A stretch of DNA of 64,000 nucleotides, from contig NZ_JAGPOX010000011.1 in the NCBI RefSeq assembly GCF_019038435.1, positions 1-64,000 of the forward strand, in the 5' to 3' direction. Within the stretch, counting starts at the first letter, position 1. Each line of letters opens with the position of its first letter. The position numbers were made by a program, and so were the translations under genes. The notes under the pieces were generated by a model, which saw only the letters and a program-made list of their open reading frames with translations, did no database searches and was not told where the DNA came from. Positions 26,536 to 34,814 of this stretch are shown piece after piece. The DNA is from Nocardia alni. Its GTDB lineage: Bacteria; Actinomycetota; Actinomycetes; Mycobacteriales; Mycobacteriaceae.

Positions 26536-27618
26536 GTGGTGGTTCCCGTGGCGAACCGGGACCTTCGCGACACGGTCGACATTGCCCTGGTGGTGCCGCT
26601 GAGCGGGCCCGCCGGAATGTTCGGACCGTCTACCGAGGCCTGTGCCGAACTCGCACTGGACGATATCAACGCCGCGGGCGGCATCCTGGACCGCCGAGTG
26701 CGGCTGCATCCGGTCGACGCGGGTGCGCCGCTGCCGGTGCTGGCCGCGCGGGTCGAGGAGATGGTGGGCCGCGGCCTGGTCGACGGAGTGGTGGGCTGGC
26801 ATCTGTCCAACGCGCGCAAGGTGATAACGCCGCAGACGGCCGGGCGCGTGCCGTACGTCTACACCACCTTCTACGAGGGTGGCGAGAACTCCGACGGCGT
26901 CTACATGGTCGGGGAAACCCCTGAGCAACAACTGTTTCCGGCACTGCGCTGGATGCGCGCGGAACTGGGCGTGCGGCGCTGGTGCGTGATCGGCAACGAC
27001 TATGTCTGGCCCCGCGAAACAGCGCGGGCGACAATCGAATTCGCTGCGAAAACAGATATCGATGTGGTCGGCTCGGCCTTCGTCCCGCTCGGCGGGCGTG
27101 ACTTCACCGCCGCATTGGACCTGATCCGCGACTCCCCCGCGCACGGCGTCCTGCTGCTCATGGTGGGTGCGGACGGCGCGGCCTTCAACCGCGCGTTCGC
27201 CGCGGCCGGACTCGACGAGCGTCGCGTCCGGCTCAGCATGATGATCGCCGAGGATGTGCTGCTGGCCGGTGGACCCGGAAGTACACATGGATTGTTCACC
27301 GCTTCAGGGTTTTTCGAGAGCGTGGTTTCTCGGGAGAGCATGGATTTCGGCAGCCGGTACACGGCCCGATTCGGCTCGAACGCACCGGCACTGAACAACA
27401 TCGGCGAATCCTGCTACGAGGGACTGCTGCTGTTCGCCTCGCTGGCCAGGCAGGCCGGGAGCCTGAACCTGCGCGCCATCGAGAACACCGCCTCGCACGT
27501 CACCTATCACGGTCCGCGCGGCGAGGTCAGGGTGCGCGGAACACATACCACTCAGCCGGTATACGTCGCCGGAGCCGACCTGCTCCGCTTCGAGGTCCGG
27601 GCGGAACTGACGGCCTGA
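26536..27618 (+). CDS. AmiC/UrtA-like amide-binding protein without signal peptide
   Basis: About 360 residues of type I periplasmic-binding fold: VDIALVVPLSGPAGMFGPSTEACAELALDDINAAGG, GVVGWHLSNARKVITPQ, and YNIGESCYEGL-like (LNNIGESCYEGLLLFASL). It resembles AmiC, the cytoplasmic amide sensor, and urea/short-chain-amide binding proteins. In-frame starts are GTG at 26536, 26539 or 26548; none gives a signal peptide or lipobox. No ABC permease or ATPase gene is beside it. With formamidase and an NCS1 permease nearby, an intracellular amide sensor is likely. Confidence 0.78.
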   Translation: MVVPVANRDLRDTVDIALVVPLSGPAGMFGPSTEACAELALDDINAAGGILDRRVRLHPVDAGAPLPVLAARVEEMVGRGLVDGVVGWHLSNARKVITPQTAGRVPYVYTTFYEGGENSDGVYMVGETPEQQLFPALRWMRAELGVRRWCVIGNDYVWPRETARATIEFAAKTDIDVVGSAFVPLGGRDFTAALDLIRDSPAHGVLLLMVGADGAAFNRAFAAAGLDERRVRLSMMIAEDVLLAGGPGSTHGLFTASGFFESVVSRESMDFGSRYTARFGSNAPALNNIGESCYEGLLLFASLARQAGSLNLRAIENTASHVTYHGPRGEVRVRGTHTTQPVYVAGADLLRFEVRAELTA

Positions 27619-27675
27619 GCGCGGGAACGACATCGGCAGCGGACCTCGGGAACCCTGTCCGCTGCCGACCCCTCG

Positions 27676-29355
27676 TCAGTCCCGCGCGGGCGCCAGGTCG
27701 AGATCCTCGGCCACCACCGTGCTCGTATAGGACGGCTTCTGGCACTGGTCGCCACAGTCTTTGGTGAGCGTGCAGGTCAGCGAGGACACCGGCCCGCCAT
27801 GGAATGGACAGTCGTGCACCATATCCGGCAGTTCGTAGCGCTTGCCGTCCACCACGTCGAGCAGGGTCTGCCCCGCCCACAGCGGTTCCTTCTCGATCTC
27901 CTCACGCAGCGGATTCGGCCGCACCAGATAGTATTTGCCGCCGGTGGCCAGCGCGATGACCGGCGCCAGCACGACCGCCACCGCCAGGGCGAGATACGGA
28001 GACCATGCCTCGAGGAACGAGCCGAACGCCCCGAAGTAGGCCGCGATCGATAGAGCCGACCCGGCCAGCATCGAGACGAAACCGACCGGATTGATCGCGT
28101 AGAGGTACGCCCGCTTGAACTCGATATACGGCGGACTGATCTTCAGAATCCCCTTGTTGATCACCAGATCCGCGACGATCGCGCCCACCCAGGCGATCGC
28201 GACGTTCGAGTAGAACCCCAGGATCGTGTTCAAGACCGTGAACATATTGCCGAGCATCAGCGACAGTGCGATCGCGATGTGCAGCGCCAGCCACACCACC
28301 CGCCCGGGGTGGATGTGCAGTACGCGGCTGAAGAAGTTCGACCACGACAGCGATCCCGAATACGCGTTCGTCACATTGATTTTGATCTGCGACAGCAGCA
28401 CCATCACCGTCGCAACGGTCAGTGCCGCGGCGTGACTGTGCAGGAGCGAGCCGTAACCGCCGAGGAACTGCTCGATCGGCTCGGTGGCCCGGCTGAAACC
28501 GACCTGTCCTGCCACATAGAAGGCCAGGAACGCGCCGCACAGCTGTTTGGCCGCACCCAGGATCACCCAGCCCGGCCCGGCCGCCAGGACCGCACCCCAC
28601 CAGCGCAGCGGCGGTGTCTCCGACTTCTCCGGCATGAATCGCAGATAGTCGACCTGCTCGCCGATCTGGGCGATCAGCGACAGCGCCACGCCGGCGCCCG
28701 CACCGACCGCGACGGCGCTCACCCGATGACTGCCGCCGTTCCCGGCCCATGCCAGAAACCCGTGCACGCCATGCGGATCGCCGATGGCGATCATCACCAG
28801 CGGCGCCGCGAACAGGATCAGCCACAGCGGCTGGGTCCACACCTGGAACTTCGCCAGCGCCGACATGCCGTACAGCACAAGGGGAATGATCAGCAGCGAA
28901 CCGATCACGTAGCCGAACGGAAGCGGAATGTGGAAGGCCAGCTTCATGGCCTGAGCCATGATCGATCCCTCCAGCGCGAAGAAGATGAAGCAGAAGCTGG
29001 CGTAGATCAGGCTGGTCAGCGTCGAGCCGAAGTATCCGAAACCCGCTCCGCGAGTGAGCAGGTCCATGTCCAGGTTGTACTTGGCGGCGTAATAGGCGAT
29101 CGGAATGCCGGTGAGGAAGATCGTCACGGCCGCCACCAGGATCGCGATGACGGCACTGGCGGATCCGTGCGTGACCGCGATGGACGCGCCGATCGAATAA
29201 TCGGCGAGGTAGGCGATGCCGCCGAGCGCGGCGACCGCACAGGCCATCGGGCTCCAACGGCGGAAGGACTTCGGCGCGTAGCGCAGTGAGTAGTCCTCGA
29301 TGTTGTCGCGTGCGGCCCACTCCTGGAACCGTCGCCATCGGGTGGTTGTGCTCAT
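27676..29355 (-). CDS. NCS1-family permease with Cys-rich C-terminal tail
   Basis: A 559-residue, 12-helix nucleobase:cation symporter-1 family protein (family members carry cytosine, allantoin, hydantoins, thiamine). The start EDYSLRYAPKSFRRWSP and the SIAQ-type helix IAQIGEQVDYLRFMP are characteristic. The C-terminal 50 residues are unusual: HDCPFHGG, then TCTLTKDCGDQCQ, with four Cys and a nearby His, suggesting a metal or redox site in the cytosol. It lies divergent from fmdB/fmdA, so amide or urea-like uptake is plausible. It ends convergently 57 bases from the AmiC-like gene. Confidence 0.85.
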   Translation of the reverse strand: MSTTTRWRRFQEWAARDNIEDYSLRYAPKSFRRWSPMACAVAALGGIAYLADYSIGASIAVTHGSASAVIAILVAAVTIFLTGIPIAYYAAKYNLDMDLLTRGAGFGYFGSTLTSLIYASFCFIFFALEGSIMAQAMKLAFHIPLPFGYVIGSLLIIPLVLYGMSALAKFQVWTQPLWLILFAAPLVMIAIGDPHGVHGFLAWAGNGGSHRVSAVAVGAGAGVALSLIAQIGEQVDYLRFMPEKSETPPLRWWGAVLAAGPGWVILGAAKQLCGAFLAFYVAGQVGFSRATEPIEQFLGGYGSLLHSHAAALTVATVMVLLSQIKINVTNAYSGSLSWSNFFSRVLHIHPGRVVWLALHIAIALSLMLGNMFTVLNTILGFYSNVAIAWVGAIVADLVINKGILKISPPYIEFKRAYLYAINPVGFVSMLAGSALSIAAYFGAFGSFLEAWSPYLALAVAVVLAPVIALATGGKYYLVRPNPLREEIEKEPLWAGQTLLDVVDGKRYELPDMVHDCPFHGGPVSSLTCTLTKDCGDQCQKPSYTSTVVAEDLDLAPARD

Positions 29356-29431
29356 GATGCCGTTCTCCTAGCAGTCGGGGGGCTGGTACAGCCCGCAGGA
29401 CCCAACGAGAACCGACCATAGGGTCAACAGT

Positions 29432-29456
29432 TTCAAATGAATATACTTCATTTGAA
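29432..29456. promoter_or_regulatory. Operator with 10-bp arms, copy 2 of ATGAA-N5-TTCAT
   Basis: TTCAAATGAA (29432-29441) and its exact reverse complement TTCATTTGAA (29447-29456) flank TATAC. The core ATGAA-N5-TTCAT (29437-29451) equals the repeat before the MarR gene. It lies in the 250-base AT-rich space between the divergent permease and fmdBA genes, 76 bases before the permease start. Confidence 0.7.
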
Positions 29457-29546
29457 TATTTACTTGCCGGATACGGGACGCTGATCTCGTAACTCGTACT
29501 TAATGCAGCCGTTTCGCATACGAGACAGGTGAGCATTTTCATCATA

Positions 29547-29569
29547 GTCATCTGAAATATGCACAAATG
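29547..29569. promoter_or_regulatory. Weaker half-site pair before fmdB
   Basis: TCATCTGA (29547-29554) and ACAAATGA (29562-29569) form an imperfect copy of the operator arms (TCATTTGA/TCAAATGA) about 40 bases before fmdB. It may be a second, lower-affinity site or the activation site for the fmdBA promoter. Confidence 0.4.
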
Positions 29570-29608
29570 AAAGTAATATCGAGGCGAACCCGAACCAGGA
29601 GTTGCGCA

Positions 29609-29887
29609 ATGCCCTACTACGAGTTCGCCTGCACCGCCTGTGGCAGCTTCGACCGCTTCCACCGCATGGCGGAGGTCCCCGACACCGTTGCCTGCCCGGG
29701 CTGCACCGGCGCCGCGCGGCGGCGCATGACCGCCGGGGCGCTGCTGCACACCGGCTCGACCGCGACGCGCCTGCTCGACGCCACCGCCGGCACCGCCGAC
29801 CGGCCCGCCGTCGTGAGCGCCCCGCCCGGCGGCGGGCGCGTTCGGACAACCCGAAACCCACTGCACGCCAAGCTCCCCCGTCCCTGA
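29609..29887 (+). CDS. fmdB: FmdB-type zinc-ribbon regulator
   Basis: A 92-residue protein beginning MPYYEFACTACG, the invariant FmdB start, with a second pair CPGC giving a C4 zinc ribbon in residues 8-41. The rest is basic and low in structure. FmdB was first named as a regulator of formamidase expression in Methylophilus. AGGAG lies before the ATG at 29609. It precedes fmdA by 17 bases. Confidence 0.87.
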   Translation: MPYYEFACTACGSFDRFHRMAEVPDTVACPGCTGAARRRMTAGALLHTGSTATRLLDATAGTADRPAVVSAPPGGGRVRTTRNPLHAKLPRP

Positions 29888-29904
29888 GTCCCGAGGAGGC
29901 ACCG

Positions 29905-31158
29905 ATGCCCGAACTGCTGTACCCGCTCGATTCGGCCAAGAAGTTCACCGACCAGAAGCTCGTCGGCCACAACCGCTGGCATCCGGATATCCCGCCCGCC
30001 GCCACCGTCACCCCGGGCACGGAATTCCGGGTCCACGTGCGCGAGTGGTTCGACGGCGCGATACACAACGACGACTCCGCCGAGGATGTGCGCGACGCGC
30101 CGCTGTCCACCGTGCACTGCCTGTCCGGTCCGTTCGCCGTCGAGGGGGCAGAGCCGGGTGACCTGCTCATCGTGGACATTCTCGACATCGGTCCCATCCC
30201 GCAGGAGGATTCCGGCCCGCTGGCGGGCCAGGGCTGGGGTTACACCGGCATCTTCCCCACCGACAACGGCGGCGGCTTCCTCACCGAGCACTTTCCCGAC
30301 GCGTACAAGGCCATCTGGGATTTCCGCGGCCACACCACCAGCTCACGGCATATTCCGGGCGTCCGGTTCACCGGCATCACACACCCCGGCCTCATGGGCA
30401 CCGCGCCCTCACACGAGTTGCTCACCACCTGGAACACCCGGGAGGCCGCGCTGATCGCCACCGATCCGCAGCGGGTGCCGCCGCTCGCGCTGCCGCCCGA
30501 ACCGCGAGACGCCGTGCTCGGCGCGCTGACCGGCGACGACCACGAACGGGTGGCCGCACAGGCGGCACGCACCGCTCCGCCCCGCGAGAACGGCGGCAAT
30601 CAAGACATCAAGAACCTCACCCGCGGCAGCCGCGTGTTCTATCCCGTGTTCGTCCCCGGCGCCAACCTGTCGGTCGGCGATCTGCACTTCTCCCAGGGCG
30701 ATGGCGAGATAACCTTCTGCGGCGCAATCGAAATGGGCGGATTCATCGATCTGCGGGTCGATCTGATCAAAAACGGTATGGAGCTGTACGGCGTCACCGA
30801 GAACGCGATCTTCCAGCCCGGCAACGAAGGTCCGGTCTACTCCGAATGGCTGGCCTTCTCCGGCACCTCGGTCACCCTCGACGGCGAACAGCGATATCTG
30901 GACTCCCAGTTGTCGTTCGAGCGCGCGTGCCTGCACGCCATCGACTACCTGAGCAAATTCGGCTACAGCCGCGAGCAGGCCTACCTCCTACTGGGCGCGG
31001 CGCCGATCGAGGGCCGCTTCTCCGGCGTGGTCGACATCCCGAACTCCTGTGCGACCATCTACATCCCCACCGCGATCTTCGATTTCCCGATCACGCCGAC
31101 AGCCGGCGGGCCGGTCCGGATCGATCCGGGCCCCGGCGCACCGCACGCCGCCCGCTGA
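29905..31158 (+). CDS. fmdA: Formamidase (acetamidase/formamidase family)
   Basis: A 417-residue amidohydrolase of the FmdA/AmdA family, hydrolysing formamide to formate and ammonia. Landmarks in order are HNRWHPDIPP, VHVREWFDGAIHNDDS, VHCLSGPFAVEGAEPGDLL, WGYTGIF, FTGITHPGLMG, then GGNQDIKNLTRGS, FSQGDGEITFCGAIEMGG and HAIDYLSK. GAGGAGG precedes the ATG. The length is normal. The permease, zinc-ribbon protein and AmiC-like protein around it support amide nitrogen scavenging. Confidence 0.92.
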   Translation: MPELLYPLDSAKKFTDQKLVGHNRWHPDIPPAATVTPGTEFRVHVREWFDGAIHNDDSAEDVRDAPLSTVHCLSGPFAVEGAEPGDLLIVDILDIGPIPQEDSGPLAGQGWGYTGIFPTDNGGGFLTEHFPDAYKAIWDFRGHTTSSRHIPGVRFTGITHPGLMGTAPSHELLTTWNTREAALIATDPQRVPPLALPPEPRDAVLGALTGDDHERVAAQAARTAPPRENGGNQDIKNLTRGSRVFYPVFVPGANLSVGDLHFSQGDGEITFCGAIEMGGFIDLRVDLIKNGMELYGVTENAIFQPGNEGPVYSEWLAFSGTSVTLDGEQRYLDSQLSFERACLHAIDYLSKFGYSREQAYLLLGAAPIEGRFSGVVDIPNSCATIYIPTAIFDFPITPTAGGPVRIDPGPGAPHAAR

Positions 31159-31179
31159 TGGGCGGCTGTCACCCCCGCT

Positions 31180-31821
31180 TCACTGTCCCCCGGACAGATC
31201 GGCGGACAGGTCGCGCACCTCGACGCCCTCGGGAATCTGCACCTCCGCGACAAGCTCTGGGCGGTCGTCGAATTCCAGGCGCAGCGCCCGGCAGATGGTG
31301 GCGTGCATGTCGTACATCGTCGTGATGTAGGTCAGCTCCAGGATTTCCGGGTCGCTGAGGTTCGCCTTCAGTACCGCGAACACCTCGTCCGGCACCCGGC
31401 CGCCGTCGTGGACCAGGCCGTCGGTGTAGGCCAGTACGGCGCGTTCGAGTTCGGAGAAGTTTTCGCTGAGTTGCCAGTGCGGGATCGCGGCGATCTTCTC
31501 CTCGGGCACGCCGAGCGAGCGCATCTGCTTACAGTGCTGCGAAAAGACGAACTGACTGCCGCGGGCATATCCGGCCCGGCACTGACCGAGCTCCCGCAGC
31601 GCCGGATCCAGTGTGGCGTTGCGGTAGACGCCGAAACCCCGGACCGCATGGCGGAATACGTCCGGCGATTGGGCGAATACGGTCCACCAGTCGCCGGGGG
31701 TTCCGTGAATGGTGCCGTGGTCGACGGCGGGGTCCTTGTCGGGGCCGAACAGGCGATCGTAGAAGGACAGGATCCTCTCGTCGGTCACTTCGGCGCGGGG
31801 CACTTCACGTAGACGCGGCAT
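31180..31821 (-). CDS. Carboxymuconolactone decarboxylase-family protein
   Basis: A 213-residue AhpD/CMD-like protein. ELGQCRAGYARGSQFVFSQHCKQMRSLGVPEEKIAAI contains the family helix; the usual C-x-x-C-x-x-x-H is reduced to one Cys near QHCKQM, so peroxidase activity through a Cys pair is unlikely. It follows the VOC gene in a reverse pair under the TetR operator at 32484-32502, so it belongs to the catabolic regulon. Confidence 0.8.
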   Translation of the reverse strand: MPRLREVPRAEVTDERILSFYDRLFGPDKDPAVDHGTIHGTPGDWWTVFAQSPDVFRHAVRGFGVYRNATLDPALRELGQCRAGYARGSQFVFSQHCKQMRSLGVPEEKIAAIPHWQLSENFSELERAVLAYTDGLVHDGGRVPDEVFAVLKANLSDPEILELTYITTMYDMHATICRALRLEFDDRPELVAEVQIPEGVEVRDLSADLSGGQ

Positions 31822-31890
31822 GGCGCGTAATCCTCTCGGGTCGTGGCGATTTGGCCGCGCACTCACGGCACGCGGCAGTCGCGGATCGTG

Positions 31891-32457
31891 CTACAGGCCG
31901 GCCGACACGCGGCGATCGGCGGCGGTCTTCGGCTCGTGGGATACATCGGCGTCGGTGAAAGTGCGAGTCCAGCACGCGAATTCGAGCAGTATCCCATCGG
32001 GGTCCTGGAAGTAGAACGAGCGCACGAACGTTCCCGCGTGCACCTCGCGCGAGACGCCGGAGCGACTGTCGTCGTGGTTGAGGATCCGGCTGACCTTGAT
32101 GCCGTCGGCCCGGACCCGCTCGTAATACTCGTCGAACCGCTCCGGCGGGACCGCGAACGCCACATGGTTCATCGACCCCACCCCGCTGAGCAACTCGCCC
32201 TCGTCGGGCAGGCCCTTCGGCGCCGCGAGCCCCGGACTCGCCTCGGGCGCGTCGGCGAGCCAGAAGAAGGCGATGCTGTTTCCGCCACCGCAGTCGAAGA
32301 AGAAGTGCTGCCCCAGATCACCGGGCAGTTCGATAGTCTTGACCAACGGCATGCCGAGTGTCCCCGAATAGAAGTCGATGGTCCGCCGCATATCGGAACA
32401 GACCAGCGCCAGGTGGTTGATCCCGCCCAGTTCGTATTTCGGGTTGGAGGCGTTCAT
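31891..32457 (-). CDS. VOC-family (extradiol-dioxygenase-like) protein
   Basis: A 188-residue VOC protein: GGINHLALVCSDMRRTIDFYSGTLGMPLVKT, NHVAFAVPPERFDEYYERVRADG and FYFQDPDGILLEFACW. Metal ligands are plausible at H in INHLAL, H in NHVAFAV and E in LLEF, the standard His-His-Glu set. GAAGGA precedes the ATG at 32457. It is divergent from the TetR gene over the operator at 32484-32502. A dioxygenase, lyase or epimerase in acyl-chain or ring catabolism is likely. Confidence 0.83.
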   Translation of the reverse strand: MNASNPKYELGGINHLALVCSDMRRTIDFYSGTLGMPLVKTIELPGDLGQHFFFDCGGGNSIAFFWLADAPEASPGLAAPKGLPDEGELLSGVGSMNHVAFAVPPERFDEYYERVRADGIKVSRILNHDDSRSGVSREVHAGTFVRSFYFQDPDGILLEFACWTRTFTDADVSHEPKTAADRRVSAGL

Positions 32458-32483
32458 GGGTAATCCTTCCACTGCCCATAAAA

Positions 32484-32502
32484 TGACTTGACAGTCATGT
32501 CA
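32484..32502. promoter_or_regulatory. TetR operator, copy 1
   Basis: TGACTTGACAGTCATGTCA is a 19-bp near-palindrome (TGACnTGAC-A-GTCAnGTCA). It lies 22 bases before the TetR start and 27 bases before the VOC start. One base differs from copy 2 at 38982-39000 (T/G in the free position). The core overlaps the presumed -35 region of both promoters. Confidence 0.82.
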
Positions 32503-32523
32503 TGTTATTGGATAGTGTGGTCC

Positions 32524-33162
32524 GTGGCGAAGTCATCTGTCAATACCGCTCCCCCCGCCGCAGCCGACACTCTGACACCGCGGGGCCGCCGGACGCGCGA
32601 GGCGTTACTGGATGCCGCCCGGACGGTCTTCGAGTCCGCCGGATTCCTCGATACCCGAGTGGAGCAGATCTCCCAGGAGGCGGGCGTCTCCTACGGAACC
32701 TTCTATCGCTACTTCGAGTCCAAGGAAGATGTCTTCGGCGAGTTGAGCACGCGGCTGTTCGAGGATATGCACCGCCGCGACCCGGCCGCGGCGGATCTGT
32801 CCCCGGCCGCCAAATTGATCGCCGCCAACCGCTCCTACTACCGGGCGTACCGGCGCAATGCCCGGATGATGGCGATCGTCGAGCAGGTCGCGACGTTCAA
32901 CGAGGAATTCCGGCAGCTGCGGCACGAGCACCGCCGCCAGTTCATCGACCGGACCGCGCGGGCCATCGCCCGCTGGCAGGGCGAGGGCCTGGTCCGCCCG
33001 AAACTCGACCCCGAGCTGGCCGCTCGCGTCATGGCCGCGATGGTCGATCATACCCTCTACCTGTGGCTGATCCAGGGCGAGGACGCCGACGAGGACGCCC
33101 TGCTCGACACCCTCGACCGGATGTCGGTCGGCGCACTCGGACTCGACCCGGACGAGAAGTAA
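32524..33162 (+). CDS. TetR-family repressor of the catabolic regulon
   Basis: A 212-residue TetR protein. The HTH is intact: RRTREALLDAARTVFESAGFLDTRVEQISQEAGVSYGTFYRYFESKEDVF when read in pieces, with the recognition helix SYGTFYRYF. The C-terminal ligand domain is helical. The GTG at 32524 is chosen since the operator lies just upstream. It probably represses the genes on both sides and the reverse operon starting at 38958, responding to an acyl-CoA or aromatic intermediate. Confidence 0.87.
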   Translation: MAKSSVNTAPPAAADTLTPRGRRTREALLDAARTVFESAGFLDTRVEQISQEAGVSYGTFYRYFESKEDVFGELSTRLFEDMHRRDPAAADLSPAAKLIAANRSYYRAYRRNARMMAIVEQVATFNEEFRQLRHEHRRQFIDRTARAIARWQGEGLVRPKLDPELAARVMAAMVDHTLYLWLIQGEDADEDALLDTLDRMSVGALGLDPDEK

Positions 33163-33246
33163 CACGAGACCGGCCACGTGCGGCAGCCATCGGGCGCCCG
33201 CCACGACGCACGAACGAGAATTCACCCCCGGAAGAGGTTCCCCCGC

Positions 33247-33633
33247 ATGGACGACCTGGCCGATCGCTTCTTCGCCGCCGTCAGCGCCGGCGACGCGGCG
33301 GCGCTGACCGACATGTACGCACCCGACGCGCGCATCTGGCACAACGACAAGAACTCCGAGGAGACCGTCGCGCAGAATCTGCGGGTGCTGCGCTGGCTGT
33401 CGCGAACCGTGGAAAACCTTCGCTACGAGGATATCCGGCGATATCCGCTGCCGGAGGGCTTCGCACAGCAGCACGTCGTACGCGGTCATCTGCCGGGGCA
33501 CGGCCCCCTGGAGGTGCCCGCCGGATTGTTCGTGCAGGTGCGGGACGGTCGCATCACCCGGATCGACGAGTACGTCGACTCCGCCGCGATTCGGCCGCTG
33601 TACGCGGTGTCCGCCTCGGCCGGGGAGCGGTGA
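33247..33633 (+). CDS. SnoaL-like (NTF2-fold) protein
   Basis: A 128-residue NTF2-fold protein: LADRFFAAVSAGDAAALTDMYAPDARIWHND and a C-terminal strand FVQVRDGRITRIDEYVDSA. SnoaL-like proteins include dehydratases, isomerases and hydrolases. Its stop overlaps the acyl-CoA dehydrogenase ATG by one base, so it belongs to the same operon and probably acts on the same pathway. Confidence 0.83.
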   Translation: MDDLADRFFAAVSAGDAAALTDMYAPDARIWHNDKNSEETVAQNLRVLRWLSRTVENLRYEDIRRYPLPEGFAQQHVVRGHLPGHGPLEVPAGLFVQVRDGRITRIDEYVDSAAIRPLYAVSASAGER

Positions 33634-34814
33634 TGACGACCGACCGACCCGGCCCCATCGCCGAATTGACCTCGCAGATGCGGACATTCATCGACGAGGA
33701 GGTCATCCCGCAGGAGGCCGCACTGATCCGGGACGACGATGCCGCCCGCGCGGCACTGGCCGGGCTGCGCGAGCGCGCCAAGGAACTCGGCCTGTGGGCA
33801 CTGGGCCATCCGGCCGAAATCGGCGGCGGCGGAGTGCCGTTCCTCGATTTCGTCTACCTCAACGAGATCATCGGCCGTTCGGAGTTCGGCCAGCTGGCCG
33901 TCGGTTCGGTCTCCATGCAGGACACCCTCATGCTGCACCGGCACGGCACCGACGAACAGCGCCGCCGCTGGATCCCGCCCATGGTGACCGGCGATATCCT
34001 GCCGTCGGTGGGACTGACCGAACCGGAGGTCGCCGGCTCGGATCCCACCCTCATCGCCACCCGCGCCGAACTCGACGGCGACACCTGGATCATCAACGGG
34101 CACAAGTGGTTCACCACCGGAGTCGCGCAGGCGGCGTATTGCACGGTGTTCGCCAATACCGAATCCGACTCCGTGCCCAGGCATTCCAGGATCAGCGCGA
34201 TCATCGTGCCGACCGATACGCCCGGCTTCGAGATCGTCCGCTCCATCCCCACGATGGGCCACGACCCGAGCGATCATTACGAGGTGCGGCTCACCGACGT
34301 GCGTGTCCCGGCCGCGAGCCTGCTGGGCGAGCGTGGCAAGGGCTTCGCCGTAGCACAGGATCGCCTCGGCCCCGGCCGGATCTTCCACTGCATGCGCTGG
34401 CTCGGACAGGCGCAGCGAGCCTACGAACTGATGTGCGCACGGGCCAACACCCGGTACGCGCACGGCTCCCTGCTCGCCGAGAAGGGCGAAATCCACCGGT
34501 ACATCGCCGAATCCGCCGCCGAGATCCACGCCGCCCGGCTGATGACCCTCGACGCGGCCCGCGCGATGGATGCCGGGGAGGACTACCGGGTACGGGTCGG
34601 ACTGATCAAGTTCTGGGGTGCGCGCATGCTGCACAACGTCATCGACCGCGCCATCCAGGTGCACGGCGCGCTCGGCCTGACCGCCGACACGCCGCTCGAG
34701 CGGATGTACCGGCAGGCCCGCTACGCCCGTGTCTACGACGGGCCCGACGAGGTGCACCGCATGTCCACCGCGCGCCGTCTCCTGAAGTCTCCCGAGTCCG
34801 CGCCATGGCTGTGA
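33633..34814 (+). CDS. Acyl-CoA dehydrogenase
   Basis: A 393-residue FAD-dependent acyl-CoA dehydrogenase. Landmarks: MQDTLMLHRHGTDEQRRRW, SVGLTEPEVAGSDPT (FAD loop), WIINGHKWFTTG, and the C-terminal IQVHGALGLTADTPLERMYRQARYARVYDGPDEVHR region when taken in pieces. The domain resembles long-chain and ACAD10/11-like enzymes. In mammals and bacteria ACAD10/11 are linked to a kinase domain; here the next gene encodes exactly such an APH-like kinase. Confidence 0.9.
   Translation: MTTDRPGPIAELTSQMRTFIDEEVIPQEAALIRDDDAARAALAGLRERAKELGLWALGHPAEIGGGGVPFLDFVYLNEIIGRSEFGQLAVGSVSMQDTLMLHRHGTDEQRRRWIPPMVTGDILPSVGLTEPEVAGSDPTLIATRAELDGDTWIINGHKWFTTGVAQAAYCTVFANTESDSVPRHSRISAIIVPTDTPGFEIVRSIPTMGHDPSDHYEVRLTDVRVPAASLLGERGKGFAVAQDRLGPGRIFHCMRWLGQAQRAYELMCARANTRYAHGSLLAEKGEIHRYIAESAAEIHAARLMTLDAARAMDAGEDYRVRVGLIKFWGARMLHNVIDRAIQVHGALGLTADTPLERMYRQARYARVYDGPDEVHRMSTARRLLKSPESAPWL

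Noticed and set aside
27902..29902. 666-codon reverse frame over the permease
   Set aside because: A shifted-frame shadow of the NCS1 permease and fmdB; no hydrophobic helices or motif.
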